DNA from: Termitomyces sp. T153
Lineage: Eukaryota > Basidiomycota > Agaricomycetes > Agaricales > Lyophyllaceae
Reading direction: 5' to 3'
Assembly (NCBI GenBank): GCA_018296165.2
Contig: JACKQL020000002.1
Coordinates: 1,426,001-1,490,000, forward strand
DNA length: 64,000 nt
Under the pieces are notes generated by a model. It saw only the letters and a list, made by a program, of their open reading frames with translations, ran no database searches and was not told where the DNA came from. The translations under genes were made by a program, and so were the position numbers. Positions 11,601 through 23,572 of the stretch are shown here, in pieces; the stretch's first letter is position 1; every line of letters starts with the position of its first letter.

Positions 11601-12752
11601 GAAGGAGAACATATTGACCCATTCTTCCCACCCCCTTGGCACAACACAGCAGAGAGGTTTGGAGACAGACTCACAATTACAGGTGTGCCAAAGAAGGCCA
11701 AGAAGAAAGAAGAGGCAAAACAACATAATGAAAGGGTGCACACCCTCAGAGCAGACCAGACACAACTCCTAATGTACTCAGATAGTTCCATGAAAGCAAT
11801 GGATACAAACAAAACAAAAACAGTAGGGTGGGGTTTCATTGGATACTACAGAGGCGAGGAGGTGCTAGTGGATAGAGGTGGACTTGGGAGTAAGGCTGAG
11901 GTGTATGATGCCAAGCTGATGGGGATCGCAAAAGCTGTCAAGGCAGCAATGGGATATGCCAGAACACATAGGCAAGTTAAACATATCCATATATTTGCTG
12001 ACAACACAGCAGCAGTAACATCAGCATACAAACCAAAACTGAAGCCTGGCCAATTGCACATGCTCAATATCACACACTTAGTAGACAAATTCCTGAACAA
12101 AAGGCCCAACAACACAGTGGGGATTGAGTGGTGGGCAGGCAATGTAAGGGTGGACAGAGAAGCAAAAAAGGGCACAGAGATGTGGAAACAAGATTACAAC
12201 ACATACACATATGCAGGAAGGAGGGTCAGAGAGGCAGCTCTAGAGACATGGACCAAGGAGTGGTGGACAGCACCACAGACAGGCAGATTTGCAATAGCAA
12301 ATAACTTTCCCCCCAGATGGAAGACAAGGGAAGATGTGGTCTACATGCCGAGGGAGATATTTGGCAGACTAACACAGTGCAGAACAAAGCATGCATTCTT
12401 AGGTGAGTATTACGCAAAATTCCTACCTAATGAGAACATAGGGTGCACATGCAGTGAGAGATATTAGACAAGGGAGCATGTCATTCAGAACTGCCTGGAG
12501 TATGAAGAACAAAGAGAGATACTGAGGGAAGCCAATGAACAAATGGAGCTAGGAACCCTGCTGGGCACAAAAGATGGACTGGAGGCAATGACAAAATTCC
12601 TAGGAAAGACAGGTGCATTTACCAAGACGGGGCACCTGAGACCCATATTGAATGAACTGACAGCAGAGGATGAAGACAATGATGAAGAGGAAGAGAGCTG
12701 GTGGAACAGAATGGAAAGAATAAGGGAAGGAGAAGATGGAGGGGGGGGATAG
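8673..12752 (+). pseudogene. LINE ORF2: endonuclease, reverse transcriptase, RNase H
   Basis: The start is ATG 8673. An APE-like endonuclease comes first (VTEPWWG, then SGDWNQHHPLW). RT follows, with TFDISGFFDNINH, NGIPQGSPVSPILS and MYIDNSTL. RNase H is at 11757-12170 (MYSDSSMKAMD, FADNTAAV, WWAGNVRVDREA). The C-terminal zinc motif spans CTCSERY and EHVIQNCLEYEEQR. The RT catalytic box reads YIDN where YxDD is expected, so this copy is catalytically dead there too. In-frame stops occur near 8910, 9300, 9878, 10097, 10301, 10878 and 12465. Frameshifts fall near 9645 and in a run of eight C at 10393-10400. Several stops fit CGA to TGA or CAG to TAG. Confidence 0.9.
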
Positions 12753-13195
12753 GAGAGGGTGCCTAGGAAGGGGATGAACACACAGCAGGAGAAAGCTTGA
12801 GTGGAACTGAAGAAAATCAAGGAAGGAAGGACAAGAGGGGCGAGGTATGGAACCACACACTACAGGAGGTCAAGACACCCTGCATACGCAAAGATTCTGG
12901 AAGAACAAACCACATAAGGCCATGACACCAGCCACCAACCACCAAAACTGAACTTTACCCAATACTATATGTTCAACTGGAGTACTCTGTGATGTGACTG
13001 TACCACATACCAGCCACACAAAATTATGTAAAGAGAGTTCTTAACCAGACACTACATGGACACAGCTACATTACAATGCCAACCAGTACTTACAGTACTT
13101 AAATTTTTAGGTGTAGAGTCTTCACTTTACCCCCACCTCTTATCCCTGTATTGTGGCTTGCTGGCAGTATAAACAGAATTCATTCATTCATTCAT
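12753..13195 (+). other. LINE 3' UTR with ATTC-repeat tail
   Basis: Non-coding sequence from the ORF2 end to the 3' target-site duplication. It ends in an ATTC microsatellite at about 13178-13199, not poly-A, so the reverse transcriptase of this family probably recognises or makes a simple-repeat 3' end. Confidence 0.7.
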
Positions 13196-13965
13196 TCAAT
13201 GATATAAGTGCATAACCAGATAACTCCGATGAAGGAAGTGATGATAACTTGGATCTTGCTGTTGTTGATCTCAACACCTTTCTGCACTCAATAGATTGTC
13301 TTGCAGACTCAGAGGAGATACTGTCACTCAAAGCTTGTGTCAACTTGTCTACATTGCTCTCTATATCTGATTCACCATGAGCTGCAGCTGATGCCTTGGC
13401 TCAAAAAATCTGGGAGCTCTTGAAGTATTGATTCATGTATGTTGCAACTACAATATCTCTTGTGCTATCAGCTAAACTATTACATAGCACATACCATAGC
13501 AAGTGCTATGCTTTTTCTTGCTTTGTCTATCACTGTGCTCAGATAAATACATGGCAGCAGAAGTCCAAAAAGAAGGGGAATGGTACTAAGCCTTGGGACA
13601 AGGACTGCATGGACACCTTTCAATGCTTGGGCTGGTTAAACATCAAGATTATGAAGGATGAAGAAGTTGTCCTTGTGAAATTACAACATAAGGATGCTCA
13701 TGTTCCCTACTGGAGCATTGATATTCCAGATGAAATAAAGGATTTTGTTAAGGCTAATCTCGCTTTAAGCCCAACAGAGGTTTTTTACTATCACATGTCT
13801 TATAATGTTCTTCTCCAGCTGATTTATAAGTTATTTCTGTAGATCTGGAATCAAATCTTGGAAACCAATCCCTCTCCTCAGTTCTCCAAGAAAGCCACAT
13901 ATAATATCTGGCTTGAACACAGCAGTCAAAAGGGGAGTGACATTTATCAATATATTCTCAATACT

Positions 13966-14470
13966 TCATCATATGCACCCAAGGATGGGGTTCCTCGCAA
14001 ACTGTGGGTATAGCCGATGCCTCGACGTGAGATCGAATACTCGCCTGGTAATCTCGTTCACTATCGGAGTCCCAGTTCTCCGCCACACGACGATCCGCTA
14101 GTTTGAGAATGAAACGGGAAGGCAGATTCCATACACAAAGTTCAGCTTTTACCAAGAGAACAACCGAATTTGTAAATGGAGTATAAGCCTTCACAATCTG
14201 AACTTCCATAGACCCCTTGTGTGTAGGAAGTGCAATCGTAAGGCGAACACCTGGTTTATATATTTCAAGAGGAGACCTTGGGGCATAATCATCAACCTAT
14301 TGGAAAAAGATACAAAGTGATTTATAACTGACCGTAACCATTGGTTTGGTGTACCGTTCGAAAAACGGCGCAAGTGGTGCATGAACTAATATTGGCGCTG
14401 AGCCGTAAGAGAACAAGTCAAAGAGGATGAATTTATGGGGTTACCGTGGACGCTCGAAGTGCCATGAATT
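13966..14470 (-). pseudogene. N-terminal fragment of a kinase-like family protein
   Basis: A minus-strand exon reads from about 14300 down to 13966, with APRSPLEIYKPGVRL, MEVQIVKAYTPFTNSVVLL and LPSRFILKLADRRVAENWD. An AG acceptor (CCAATAG) at about 14300 joins it to an upstream exon with HAPLAPFFERYTKPM. The order (acidic/basic N-terminus, 'KAYTPFT..VVLV', 'LPSRFILKLADRR') is what I recall from the start of mushroom-expanded kinase-fold proteins. The frame ends at TGA near 13960, exactly where the MULE remnant ends, so the C-terminal catalytic part is gone. The first exon and start codon could not be fixed. It is likely a gene broken by the transposon. Confidence 0.4.
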
Positions 14471-15190
14471 TATGCTTGGTACGAGAGCGGCGAGGATGAG
14501 AAGTTGGCGAGAATTTTAAGGTTGGTTGGTTGGTAGGTTATAATAATGAAAAGACCCGACCAAACAATATTTATATGATTGATTGCGTCTCTCCCATTTC
14601 ATTTGGATTGGCGTATTACCATGTGATGGATTCCCGGGTCCTTTTAAATTTGGTACTTATGATTCTATAAATATCGTGAATCATGCAGTCTTCATACGGC
14701 CTTCTGTATTTACAACGAGCAGGCACGGAACCTTTATGTCTCAAATATCGATCACACAAAGTTCTTAAATGCACTATCCCATACCAAGCCGGAGGGACTA
14801 CATACATACTTTTCCTAGCTCTTGCACACGAGCCTACGTTTTTCTGAACTTTGGGTACACAGGGGAACCGAACCATTTGGTTTATGGAAATAACGACCTG
14901 GAACTGAAATCAAGGAGTCAGGACGTGAAAATTTACTCTGTTCAGAGAATTCGCATTATCGTGTCGGAAGGAATTGCTGCAATGTAGAGTCGATTGGAGA
15001 ACAGACCTTGAGGAAAGATGAAAGCTCGACGTAAATCACAAATGCACAGTCCTTACAGACTGGGAAAATTCACGGAACCTGCGGCAGTTTTGGACCGGGA
15101 TTTGATTCACTGATTACTACACTGACTGCGTCACTAGTCACTACCCACGAGAGTGTGACGGACGCGTTTATTGCTTACCAGCACACGTCC
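14471..15190. other. Intergenic, upstream of MSH4
   Basis: Short chance ORFs only. The MSH4 promoter should lie in the right half, but no clear TATA box or other regulatory site can be assigned. Confidence 0.3.
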
Positions 15191-18100
15191 ATGTCAGCTA
15201 GTCACTCGATTACTGTTTATCCTTCCCGGCCAGCCACACAGACGACCCAGGCGTCTCGTCCGTACACTCCTGGGCGGCGTCCATGGTCGGGTCCATCGCG
15301 TCCAACTACAGCGCGACCTATGACCGCTTTGTCGGCCAAGTATGAGGGGAACTATGTCATTGCCCTTCTAGAAGGACGAGGCGTTGCGAGAGAAGTTGGA
15401 ATGGCGGCACTCGACAAGGACACGGGGAAAGTCATGCTTGTCCAGGTTGATTCACCTCTTTTCTGTAATTATATATATAGCATCTGATACTTTGCGAAGC
15501 TGGCAGATTGCCAGACCTACGTTAAAACTCTTCATCAGATGCATTTACATCCCCCATGTCTTGTGCTTGTCCCTGACACTTTTCTTTCTGGGTGTGATAT
15601 TCCGTCGGGATCTTCAAGCAAACGACCGTCTGCAATGTCACTCCTGGTACAATTTATCCAAGAAGAATTTCCAGGAGTCCATCTTGAGCCTGTTGCAAGG
15701 CGATACTGGAACGACTCAGGTGGTATGAAACTGTTTGATTGAGCGAATGTTCCCAAAGAACTCATCAACGAAGGTCTTGAGTTCATCCTACAGCTCTGTG
15801 TTGAGGACGATGAACGCGCAGGTACTGTGATAGCGGTTTCAAACAAGTGCGTGCATATACTCAGTTCCCTATCCGCGAAATCTATTTATTCGCTTGTTAA
15901 TCTCAGATACTACGCTTTGTCTGCTACATGTGCGTTGTTCAAACACGCAGAGGCCAAGATGAACACACGATTCGCTGCTGGATCCTTGCGCATCCGTTAC
16001 GTTCCAGTGGAGGGGACAATGATGATTGATCCGGACACTGCCAGAAACTTGGAGCTCGTAGAAAATATGACGTACAGGAAATCCGCGCACTCGCTTTTCG
16101 GGTGGGCTCGAACTTCAAATCACTTGGTTTGTGGCCTCTGACCTTGAAGCCTAGTGTTCTAAATCATACGTATACCGCAATGGCATCGCGGCTTCTGAGA
16201 GTGAATCTACTCTCGCCAATAACAGGTGCATTGTATGTCACTCATTCAAGATGTCTTTGTAAATGATCTCCTGAGCAGTTCAAACTTCAATCGACGCGCG
16301 TCTCGATGTCGTAGAAGGTATCTTTTGCATCCGTTTGATCAAGGGATGGTCTACGTATCTTTCAGAGCTTATTAGGACGGAGGACAGGTACACCGAGGTC
16401 CGAGATGCCCTCAAGGCCTTCAACAAGATGGATTTCGATAAACTGATTGTCTCGGTATGGTTGTGTTCCCACTCTATATTGTACATCGCTGGCCCTCTAA
16501 AATGACGATCAGCTTGCATCCCAAGAGGTTCGAGTCGCACACACTGCAAAGGTGGCATCGTCTAGAATTCTACAAATGCTTAATCTTCGGAATGTCGTAA
16601 AGAATCTACCGCTTCTGCAGAAGGCACTCGCAGGAAGCCAGTCGCAATTGCTTAGAATTATTCACGATGTAGAGAATTTTTCGCGAAGTCATGTTCCAAG
16701 TGCCGTGATTAACTTTTGTCCAGCTCATCTCCGATGAGCGTCTTACAAAGATCGAGAGTCTTGTCACCGCCAATTTGAATGAGGACGGGGCTCCCGCTAA
16801 GGTGACCCTCACTTTGATGGAAGTAGGCTTGTTCTGATAATGCATTGTTACAGGGAGGTATAGGCGCTGTCAATGCTCGTGTATATGCAGTCAAGGTCAT
16901 CAATCATTATAATTTTACAACATGAAACTCATTGTCTCGCTGCCGCAGGCCCATCGCAATCGTCTCTTGGATGTTGCGCGAGAAACCTATAAAGAGAACG
17001 TTGGAGACATCTTTCAACTTAACCGAACGTTGTCCGAAGAGCATGAGCTACCTTTTGTTTTGGTATATCAGGAAACGGGGTTCGTATATACTTTGAAGAA
17101 GACGGATTTGGAGGGGGAGCTACCACCGGGGTTTACCAATGTCTCCGTGAAGAAGGGCAAGTGGGTCTTCACAAGTATGGATCTAGTGAGTTTATCGTGT
17201 CTGAATGGAAAGTAAGTGACTGATTTTTATGCAGCAAAAGATGAACGCAAGGATGAAGGATGCTCTAGATGAGACGTTGATGCTGAGTGACGCGTGAGTA
17301 ATTGTTTGGTTGGTGGTTCTTCCGAATGATTGAACGCGTTCCATGTAGAATAGTGCAGGATCTTGTGGTTGAAATTCTTACAGACGTTGGCGCACTATAC
17401 AAGGCATCTGAAGCGGTCGGCTCTAGATTCCATGTGGCTTGTCTCTCGTTTAATTTTGTTTTACCGCAAGGTCGCCCTTGTGGATATGCTGTGGTCTTTT
17501 GCTCATTCATCAATCAGTATGTCGTCGACTATATCGTTATCCTTTTGCGCCTGATCAAACTCCTTGAAGTGCATAATTATGGTTATTACAACCGAATTCC
17601 TTTCTGCGTTCAACTGGTTAACGACTTGCCTTCAGTCCGGCCAGAGTTCACAGGAACTCTAGCTATCAAATCCGGGCGCCATCCTATCTTGGAAACTATA
17701 CAATCTGCGGGGACACTTGTACCCAACGATGTATATTGCGACGACTCTTCCTCATTCCAGATCATACATGGACCAAAGTGAGTTTTTCGAAAAGCCAGTG
17801 TCAGTCCCTTGGATTAACAAGTTGTTCAAGCATGTCAGGTCAGCTTCGCGCTCATCCCTACTCTACGTCTCAATATGAGGTCATGACAGGAAAGAGCACC
17901 TACCTGAAGCAGATTGGTCTGCTTACTGTGATGGCGATGACCGGTTGCTTTGTCCCCGCTGAATACGCAAGCTTCAGGTGTGTATTTTCACTTTGAAAAT
18001 GCCGGGTACCCAAGTGAACTATCAGAATCCACGATGCTCTCTTAACACGTCTATCTAACGATGATGATTTGGAGAAGAGTCTTAGCACATTCGCAAGCGA

Positions 18101-19152
18101 GATGGCATCGTCTGCGATGATCATAGGTCTCTCCGTTTACCTGAGTCAATTGCGTAGGTTTGATTCTTGTGTGATTTAGGTCTTGCCACGCCCAACTCCC
18201 TGGTGCTTGTCGATGAGCTGGGCCGTGGAACGTCGCCTAGAGACGGCCTGGGCATCTCGCATGCTATCGGAGAAGAACTTATCGCGCTCAAGGTACGCTG
18301 AATTCGCTGGATTCGCTGTTGACTGAGGCTGAATACCTTTTGCAGCCATTCGTCTTCTTTGCGACGTGATTCTCAAAAATAATTTCAGACATCTCCCATT
18401 CTGATTCATGGGTTGTTCTTTGAAGGCATTTCAAAGAACTGACTTTGACGCTGTCACGCCAACCAACTGTGATCAAGTACGTCTTCTTTCGGTCGCTACG
18501 CTTCGTGGCTCAAATGATAGTTACGCCAGTCTGCATCTATCTGTTCACGTAAATCATATCAATGTCTCACTTCATTGACGGCGATTTGACGAAGCAAAAT
18601 GACTAGCGATCTCGACCATCGGCGTCAAATTTCGGAATGACTTTTCAATACAAGTGTGTCCTCATTCTGAGAATTTACTTCATTAAGACCTCTGCCTGGA
18701 TAGGATCGTCGATGGTACGCCGGAGGATTCGAACCACTACGGTACGGCCCCTACATCTTGATTTTAGGCACATTAGTGAAGTTATTTGATGAGGCTTGGA
18801 ACTCGCGCGTCTCGCTGACTTGCCTAATGACGTCTTGACTGAAGGCAAACGAGTGGCGGAAGCTCTTGCTGCGCTCCACGCAAAACACGAGGAGGAGAGC
18901 GAAAGCAGCCGAGCTGCTGTAAGACGCAAGGCCTTGCTCCGGGTGAATTTTCCATTTTCTTTATTCGGATCCAGTTCATATGGACACTAAAGTAACGTGG
19001 TATTGACGTGTCCCATGCATATGCAAATTGTACAGCTCCGAACACAGCTCATTCAAGCTTTTGAGCATTCTGCGCTTCCAGACCAAGAACTGCTTGCGTA
19101 TTTGCATCGCTTCCAGGATGATATTGCTAAAGTGTTTCTGCATATGAAGTGA
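15191..19152 (+). CDS. MSH4: MutS homolog 4, meiotic crossover factor
   Basis: Twenty-seven exons splice to exactly 844 codons (843 aa). Exon ends: 15191-15445, 15500-15719, 15774-15846, 15907-16101, 16155-16225, 16279-16317, 16366-16454, 16513-16668, 16724-16801, 16854-16895, 16949-17185, 17235-17293, 17349-17415, 17471-17516, 17570-17581, 17636-17777, 17831-17838, 17890-17977, 18026-18126, 18180-18292, 18346-18365, 18426-18476, 18530-18548, 18607-18653, 18704-18741, 18794-18942, 19036-19152. All introns are GT-AG. The start is the first ATG in frame; GTG at 15155 is not used. A Ser/Pro/Thr-rich N-terminus replaces the mismatch-recognition domain, as in other MSH4 proteins. The ATPase has Walker A GPNMSGKST (about residue 592), Walker [11 protein letters not shown] (about 667) and FFATHF. 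MSH4 pairs with MSH5 to stabilise meiotic recombination intermediates. No disabling change is seen, so the gene looks intact. Confidence 0.92.
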
Positions 19153-20700
19153 GAGAGGTAGGATTGCTAACGGGTTGAATGGGTCATAGACGGAAGTATG
19201 TTCCTGTAGAATCAGCGTGTTTTTTTTTTTTACCCAAGTCGAGTATGTGTCTATATCGATGGCTAGGGCCAATGTGGAGCAAGCGAGAGCACCGCCGTCG
19301 ATCTTTGGTGAAAGACACGGACATCATCAACGTTGACCAAGGAACTGGCATTATTTGTAAACACTATATCTTGAATGGGGGCTTTGGAGTATGGTAGAGA
19401 AAAAAAATGAAAGAGACGGGAGTTCCACAAGGTAAGATGTGAGGATGTTGTCTGCCAGTGCACAGGTGGAATAGTGTTGTTAGATTGTCGACGGACGAGA
19501 TTGAGGGTAACGGTGTCAAGTACATACATCTTGCAAGAGTCGAGTTTGAGTTTTTTTTTTTGCCTTTTCCCGCTTGAGTGGCGGAGACTTGAGGAACGAC
19601 GTTCCAATGTGGATGGCATGGAAGTTATATTGTTGGGGGGTAGTATTTAGTAGAATGTAAAATGTCTTTATACTTGTAAGAGTGAAGAAAAATGCACCAC
19701 TGCTGGGTAGAAAATGGCTTTGTATTCAGTTACTTATGTTTGTTATTAGATTGTTGATGGGCCAGCATTCCAGAATAATGAGCCTTTGGAGATGGTAGCT
19801 GCCAGGCTTGATGGAGGCAGGCTATTATCCCAGTGATTTTGAATGGTCATTGACGTTTCTCCATGGTGCGTTGGCGAACTGATGGCATATGAAAAGATGG
19901 TTGTGGCTCGGTAGAACGTAGGAGCGATCAAAAGAGCGACAACTTAACCTCTGGACATGCGATCTACGAAGATGTGAAGAATGTGGACATCGGTCCGGGT
20001 AGCTCGTCCTTGGCGACCACAAGTATGTGTATGTATGTATCACAATGACTCAGTCCACAATTCAATCTGAAAAAGGAAACAGACTGTTCTCAGTTGACTC
20101 ACTATATTAGACAAGCTGATTGAATCGTTATCAGCTGTCGATGTCGATGTCCGGCCTGGAAGCGGGAAGGCCGAAGGCGGAAAGAATGGACTGATTTGTA
20201 TTAGGTGTTGATTGGGTGAGGGGTGTATCGGAAGAGGTGTGCGCGTCACGGTGGAGCGTTTCTACACTGAGATCGCGAAGGTGATGATTAGACTCATACA
20301 AAGTCACGCTAATAGGATGGTAGATCCAAGTCTAAATCCGAATGCATGAATGATATCTGTCAGATAGACCCTGTGCATGTATACCACAGCAGTACTTGAT
20401 TGGGATGGCTTAGGGCGAGTCAAAAGTCGCGCAGTCGATGATGACGCAATCGTATTTGCACTGCCAAACAAACCGGCTTCTCCTCCGTGAATTTTGCCGA
20501 CCTGGAGAAAAAAATATAATTATGTGAAAAATGGGGCGATATCTCCTCTCGAACCCGAGTCACTCGGCGGAAAAGCTTTGCAAAAGTGTGTATGTGGACT
20601 TGACTGACTGCGGTGCGCTGATAGGACAGCAAATAGCAGAAACTGCGCAGTTTCGTAATTTACCTTCTATAATAACGACATTGCAGCACTAGTCTAACCA
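19153..20700. other. Intergenic between MSH4 and the oxidoreductase
   Basis: No supported gene. A minus-strand frame at 19263-19619 (118 codons) has no recognisable motif and lies over the presumed MSH4 3' UTR. T-runs occur at 19221 and 19552. A TATA-like segment lies at about 20665 (ttctataataacg), some 35 bp before the next start codon. Confidence 0.3.
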
Positions 20701-22522
20701 ATGTCGACTGATACACTAACCACCGCACTCACACCGCCAGCGCTCCCCGTCCTCCACCGTCTGCGCAACCTCCTCATCCGCGCCCTCCTGCGCGCCCTCC
20801 GCCTCTTCTCGCCCTCCATCGACCGCCTCCTCACCCGTCTCTCCGCCTCCCCCGGCCTGCCCGTGTCCGCCCCGACCGAGGCGTACTGGCAGATCCCGCG
20901 CGCGCCCGTGGCAGAGTGGGGGTGTGGCGACGAGGTGGGCGGCTATGCGGACGTGGTGGTGCTCGGGAGCGGCATCACGGGGACGGCGGTTGCCAGGACG
21001 CTGTTGGACTGGGGGAGAGAGCAAAAGGAAAAAGGGCTGAGTGTCGTGATGCTCGAGGCGAGGGAGGCGTGTTCTGGTGCGACGGGGCGGTGAGTTGTCT
21101 TGTTATTTATCTGCAGCGCCGTGATGGACCTTGGTATAGGAACGGCGGACATATCACGCCTGTTTTGTATGAGCAGTACCCAGATCTTAAAGACGCGTTC
21201 GGGCCTGAGACGGCTGTGCAGATCATGCGTTTTCGGCTCGCGCACATATCGGCTTTGTTGGAGGCTGCGAGGGAGGAAGGGCTGCTTGAGGACACGGGGT
21301 GCAGACGTGTTGATGCGTTTGATGTGTATAGGAGTCAAGAGCTGTTCAAGGAGTCCAAGAGGAAGTTGGAGGTGTATCAAAGAGAGTTGCCGGTTGAAGG
21401 AGAGGCGTACAAGGTAAGAGAGGGGGAGGAGGTGATCAAGGTGCGTGGGGAGAGGCCTTGGGGATCGCGTGGATTGTTGATTGGTCGATAGGAGCTCCAG
21501 CTGAACGAGAACACGGCAGGATGCATATCGACGCGCGCGGGCGCGGTGCATCCGTACCGTCTAGTGACTGGTATCCTCGCCCGTCTCCTGCGGGAGTATC
21601 CATCGACGTAAGCTCCACCCCTTTTGCCACCGAAGCGTGACTGACATTAAACGACAGCTTCCGTCTGTTCACGCGCACGCCGTGCACGGCCGTGTCTGTC
21701 GCTGCGCGTGACGGAGTGGAGCTGTACGAGGTGACGACGCCGCGGGGCACGATCCGCACGCCGCATGTGGTGCACGCGACGAATGGGTGGGTGTCGCATC
21801 TCCTCCCTGGGATGCGCGGCAAGATTGTGCCGGCGCGAGGCACGATGACGGCGCAGACGGTGAAGAACGAGCAGTGGGCGGGGGAGCGGTCGTTTGTGTT
21901 CTTCCCGGGGACGGGGACGCACACGTTTGACTATCTGACGCAGCAGCCCGTGGGCGGTGGAGGGAGGTACCCGGCTCCCGAGGGGGAAATGATGCTGGGA
22001 GGAGCGTATGCAAAGGGGAACTGGATGGAGGAGATGGGGAACGCAGACGATGCGGGCTGGGACGGCAAGGCGGGCACGTATCTTTCTGGTGCGCTGGACG
22101 AGCACTTTGCGGACACGAAGAGCGTGGTGAAGCAGCTGTGGAGCGGGGTGCTCGGGCTGTCGGTGGACGGGCAGCCGTGGGTGGGGAGGGTGCCGGCGGC
22201 GGTGGCGGGCCGGCGTGCGCCACGCAGGCTGGAGTCAGGGGCGGCGTGCGCGGAGGTCCGCGGGGGCTTGGCGGGGCCGGGGGAGTGGATGGCGGCGGGA
22301 TATTCCGGCGAGGGCATGGTGCATGGCTGGCTGAGTGGCAAGGCACTGGCGTGCATGGTGCTGGGGCTCGAAAAGGGGCCGGCGTCGGAGAAGCGCCGCC
22401 CGGACGGGGCACGCGGCGCCGGCGCCGACCTGGCAGGCTGGTTTCCCAGCGTGTACCGTGTCTCCGAGAGCCGCTGGGCCCGCGCAGGCATCGAAGATCT
22501 CGTTGCCCGCTTTCTATGTTGA
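20701..22522 (+). CDS. FAD-dependent oxidoreductase (DAO family), probable amine/amino-acid oxidase
   Basis: Four exons (20701-21089, 21140-21440, 21492-21607, 21658-22522; GT-AG introns of about 50 nt) give 557 codons (556 aa). A hydrophobic/basic N-terminal segment (LHRLRNLLIRALLRALRL) may associate with membrane. Next is the Rossmann nucleotide-binding loop in YADVVVLGSGITGTAVARTLL, then GATGRNGGH, which fits the glycine-rich FAD loop of the DAO fold. The C-terminal half has VVHATNGWV, LGLSVDGQPWVGRVP and YSGEGMVHGW, matching the second FAD-contact region. The family oxidises C-N bonds of amino acids or amines with H2O2 release. The substrate cannot be read from the sequence. The gene is GC-rich and intact. 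The secreted DPBB gene starts 127 bp downstream on the same strand. Confidence 0.85.
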
Positions 22523-22649
22523 ATAATCGCCCGAGGACATGCAGAATGATATCCTTTTCTGAAAATTGTGAACTCAGGGGCCCAAATTTAGCACAGCCAC
22601 ATTCATCACATAAAGTGGGTCTGGCTCGCTGGGCTGGCTTGGACGCATC

Positions 22650-23572
22650 ATGCACCTCTCTTCCTCCCTCGCCGTCCTCTTCCTCCTCTTCGTCTCTGAC
22701 ATCGCCCCGGTCGCAGCCAAGGCCCATGCACTCAACCGTCTCCCCAGACATCACGATCTTTCCGAGCGCATCCCTGCCGCCAATTCCACCCGGCTCAGGC
22801 GCAGGCGCACATGCAAGCACAAGAAGCACCCGGCACACGTGCCCACTACTGCAGCCCCAACCCCGACGGCCGGCGCAGCGTTCAAACCCGCCGAGTGGCC
22901 AGCGCAGACGCAGGCGGGCGCCGCACCCGCAGCGACGCGCGCCTCGGCTGCCGATCCATTCCTCACAGAACTCTCCAAGTCGTTCAACAACAAGAACAAT
23001 GCGTACTACACAAAGGTCCACACCGGCGACATGACGTTCTAGTACGTTGTTTTGTTTTGCTTTATTTTCGATCACCGCGTCTGATAGTACCTAGTTCGAC
23101 GGGAACAGTCTCGTGCGGGGATACGTACGACGACAGCACGTTCACCGCTGCTGTCTCCAAGCTCATGTTCGATCATTGGCCTGGTGCCACAGCCGAGACA
23201 AACCGGTGCGTGCGCTCTATCACCCGCAAGATACTTCCTTCCTAACGTCTTCTCAGTAACCCCATCTGCGGTCCCTACGTCCCAGGCCGCAAGTCCCTCA
23301 ACACCGCCGGCGAATTCGTCACCTCCGTGCACGCCTCGTCCTTTGTCAACCTCGGCGGCGACGGGCTCCTCAGCTGTGCCCCGGACTCTCAGTGCCACGT
23401 CCCGATGACCGCCACCGTCAAGCGCGGCGATAAGCAGATTGTCGTCAAGATTGTGGACAGGTGCGAGGCGTGCAAGGAGGGCGATATTGATTTGACCATG
23501 ACGGCGTTTGCCGCGCTTGCCGATCCGGCGTTGGGCAGGACCGGCGTTACGTGGTGGTTCAATCAGTATTAG
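22650..23572 (+). CDS. Secreted RlpA-like double-psi beta-barrel (expansin/barwin-type) protein
   Basis: Three exons (22650-23041, 23095-23205, 23257-23572) give 273 codons (272 aa). The N-terminus is a signal peptide (MHLSSSLAVLFLLFVSDIAPVAA). A Pro/Ala/Thr-rich, basic linker follows to about residue 100. The C-terminal domain is a DPBB fold: MTFYSTGTVSCGDTYDD, NPICGPYV, VKIVDRCEACKEGDIDLTMTAF and TGVTWWF. The DRC..C..DIDL..AF signature is typical of the fungal expansin-like/RlpA group. Such proteins are secreted and linked to wall remodelling; a catalytic activity is not implied. Even spacing of cysteines suggests disulfides. No defects seen. Confidence 0.85.

Larger units (their letters stand above)
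5612..13195 (+). mobile_element. Tad-like LINE (non-LTR retrotransposon), full length, defective
   Basis: A 15-bp target-site duplication, TCAATGATATAAGTG, flanks the element at 5597-5611 and 13196-13210, and the host reading frame resumes in register beyond it. Inside are ORF1 (gag-like, zinc knuckles), ORF2 (endonuclease, reverse transcriptase, RNase H, C-terminal zinc motif), a 3' UTR from about 12753, and a tail of ATTC repeats rather than poly-A. A 1,207-bp solo LTR plus its 5-bp duplication sits in ORF1. Without it the element is about 6.4 kb. RNase H after RT and an APE-type endonuclease fit the Tad/I group. Numerous stops and two frameshifts make it non-functional. Confidence 0.9.
5400..13965 (+). 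pseudogene. MULE-type transposase N-terminal remnant, split by a LINE
   Basis: Two plus-strand pieces flank the LINE. The left piece (about 5400-5611) encodes NGVLTKVCTQCLGQK and a basic stretch. The right piece resumes the same frame at 13196 and reads an acidic segment, CFVYHCAQ, DCMDTFQCLGWL, then DAHVPYWSIDIPDEIKDF and SPTEVFY. This order (C-x2-C, basic run, HCAQ, a W/L-rich beta segment, HVPY..I..P..) is what I recall from N-terminal regions of fungal MULE-domain transposase proteins. The catalytic domain is not present. The right piece carries several stops (TAA after NDISA, a TGA, and others) and fades near 13965, where an unrelated minus-strand exon begins. The family call is by resemblance only. 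Confidence 0.45.

Noticed and set aside
13176..13200. ATTC microsatellite as an independent repeat
   Set aside because: Its position right against the LINE 3' target duplication makes it the element's tail.
15155..15190. Upstream GTG start for MSH4
   Set aside because: Nuclear fungal genes start with ATG; ATG 15191 is in the same frame 12 codons on.
21669..23075. 468-codon minus-strand ORF
   Set aside because: It lies antisense to the oxidoreductase last exon and the DPBB gene in GC-rich DNA. It is composed of Pro/Arg/Ser runs, and the plus-strand exons give exact splice sums, so this is a shadow frame.
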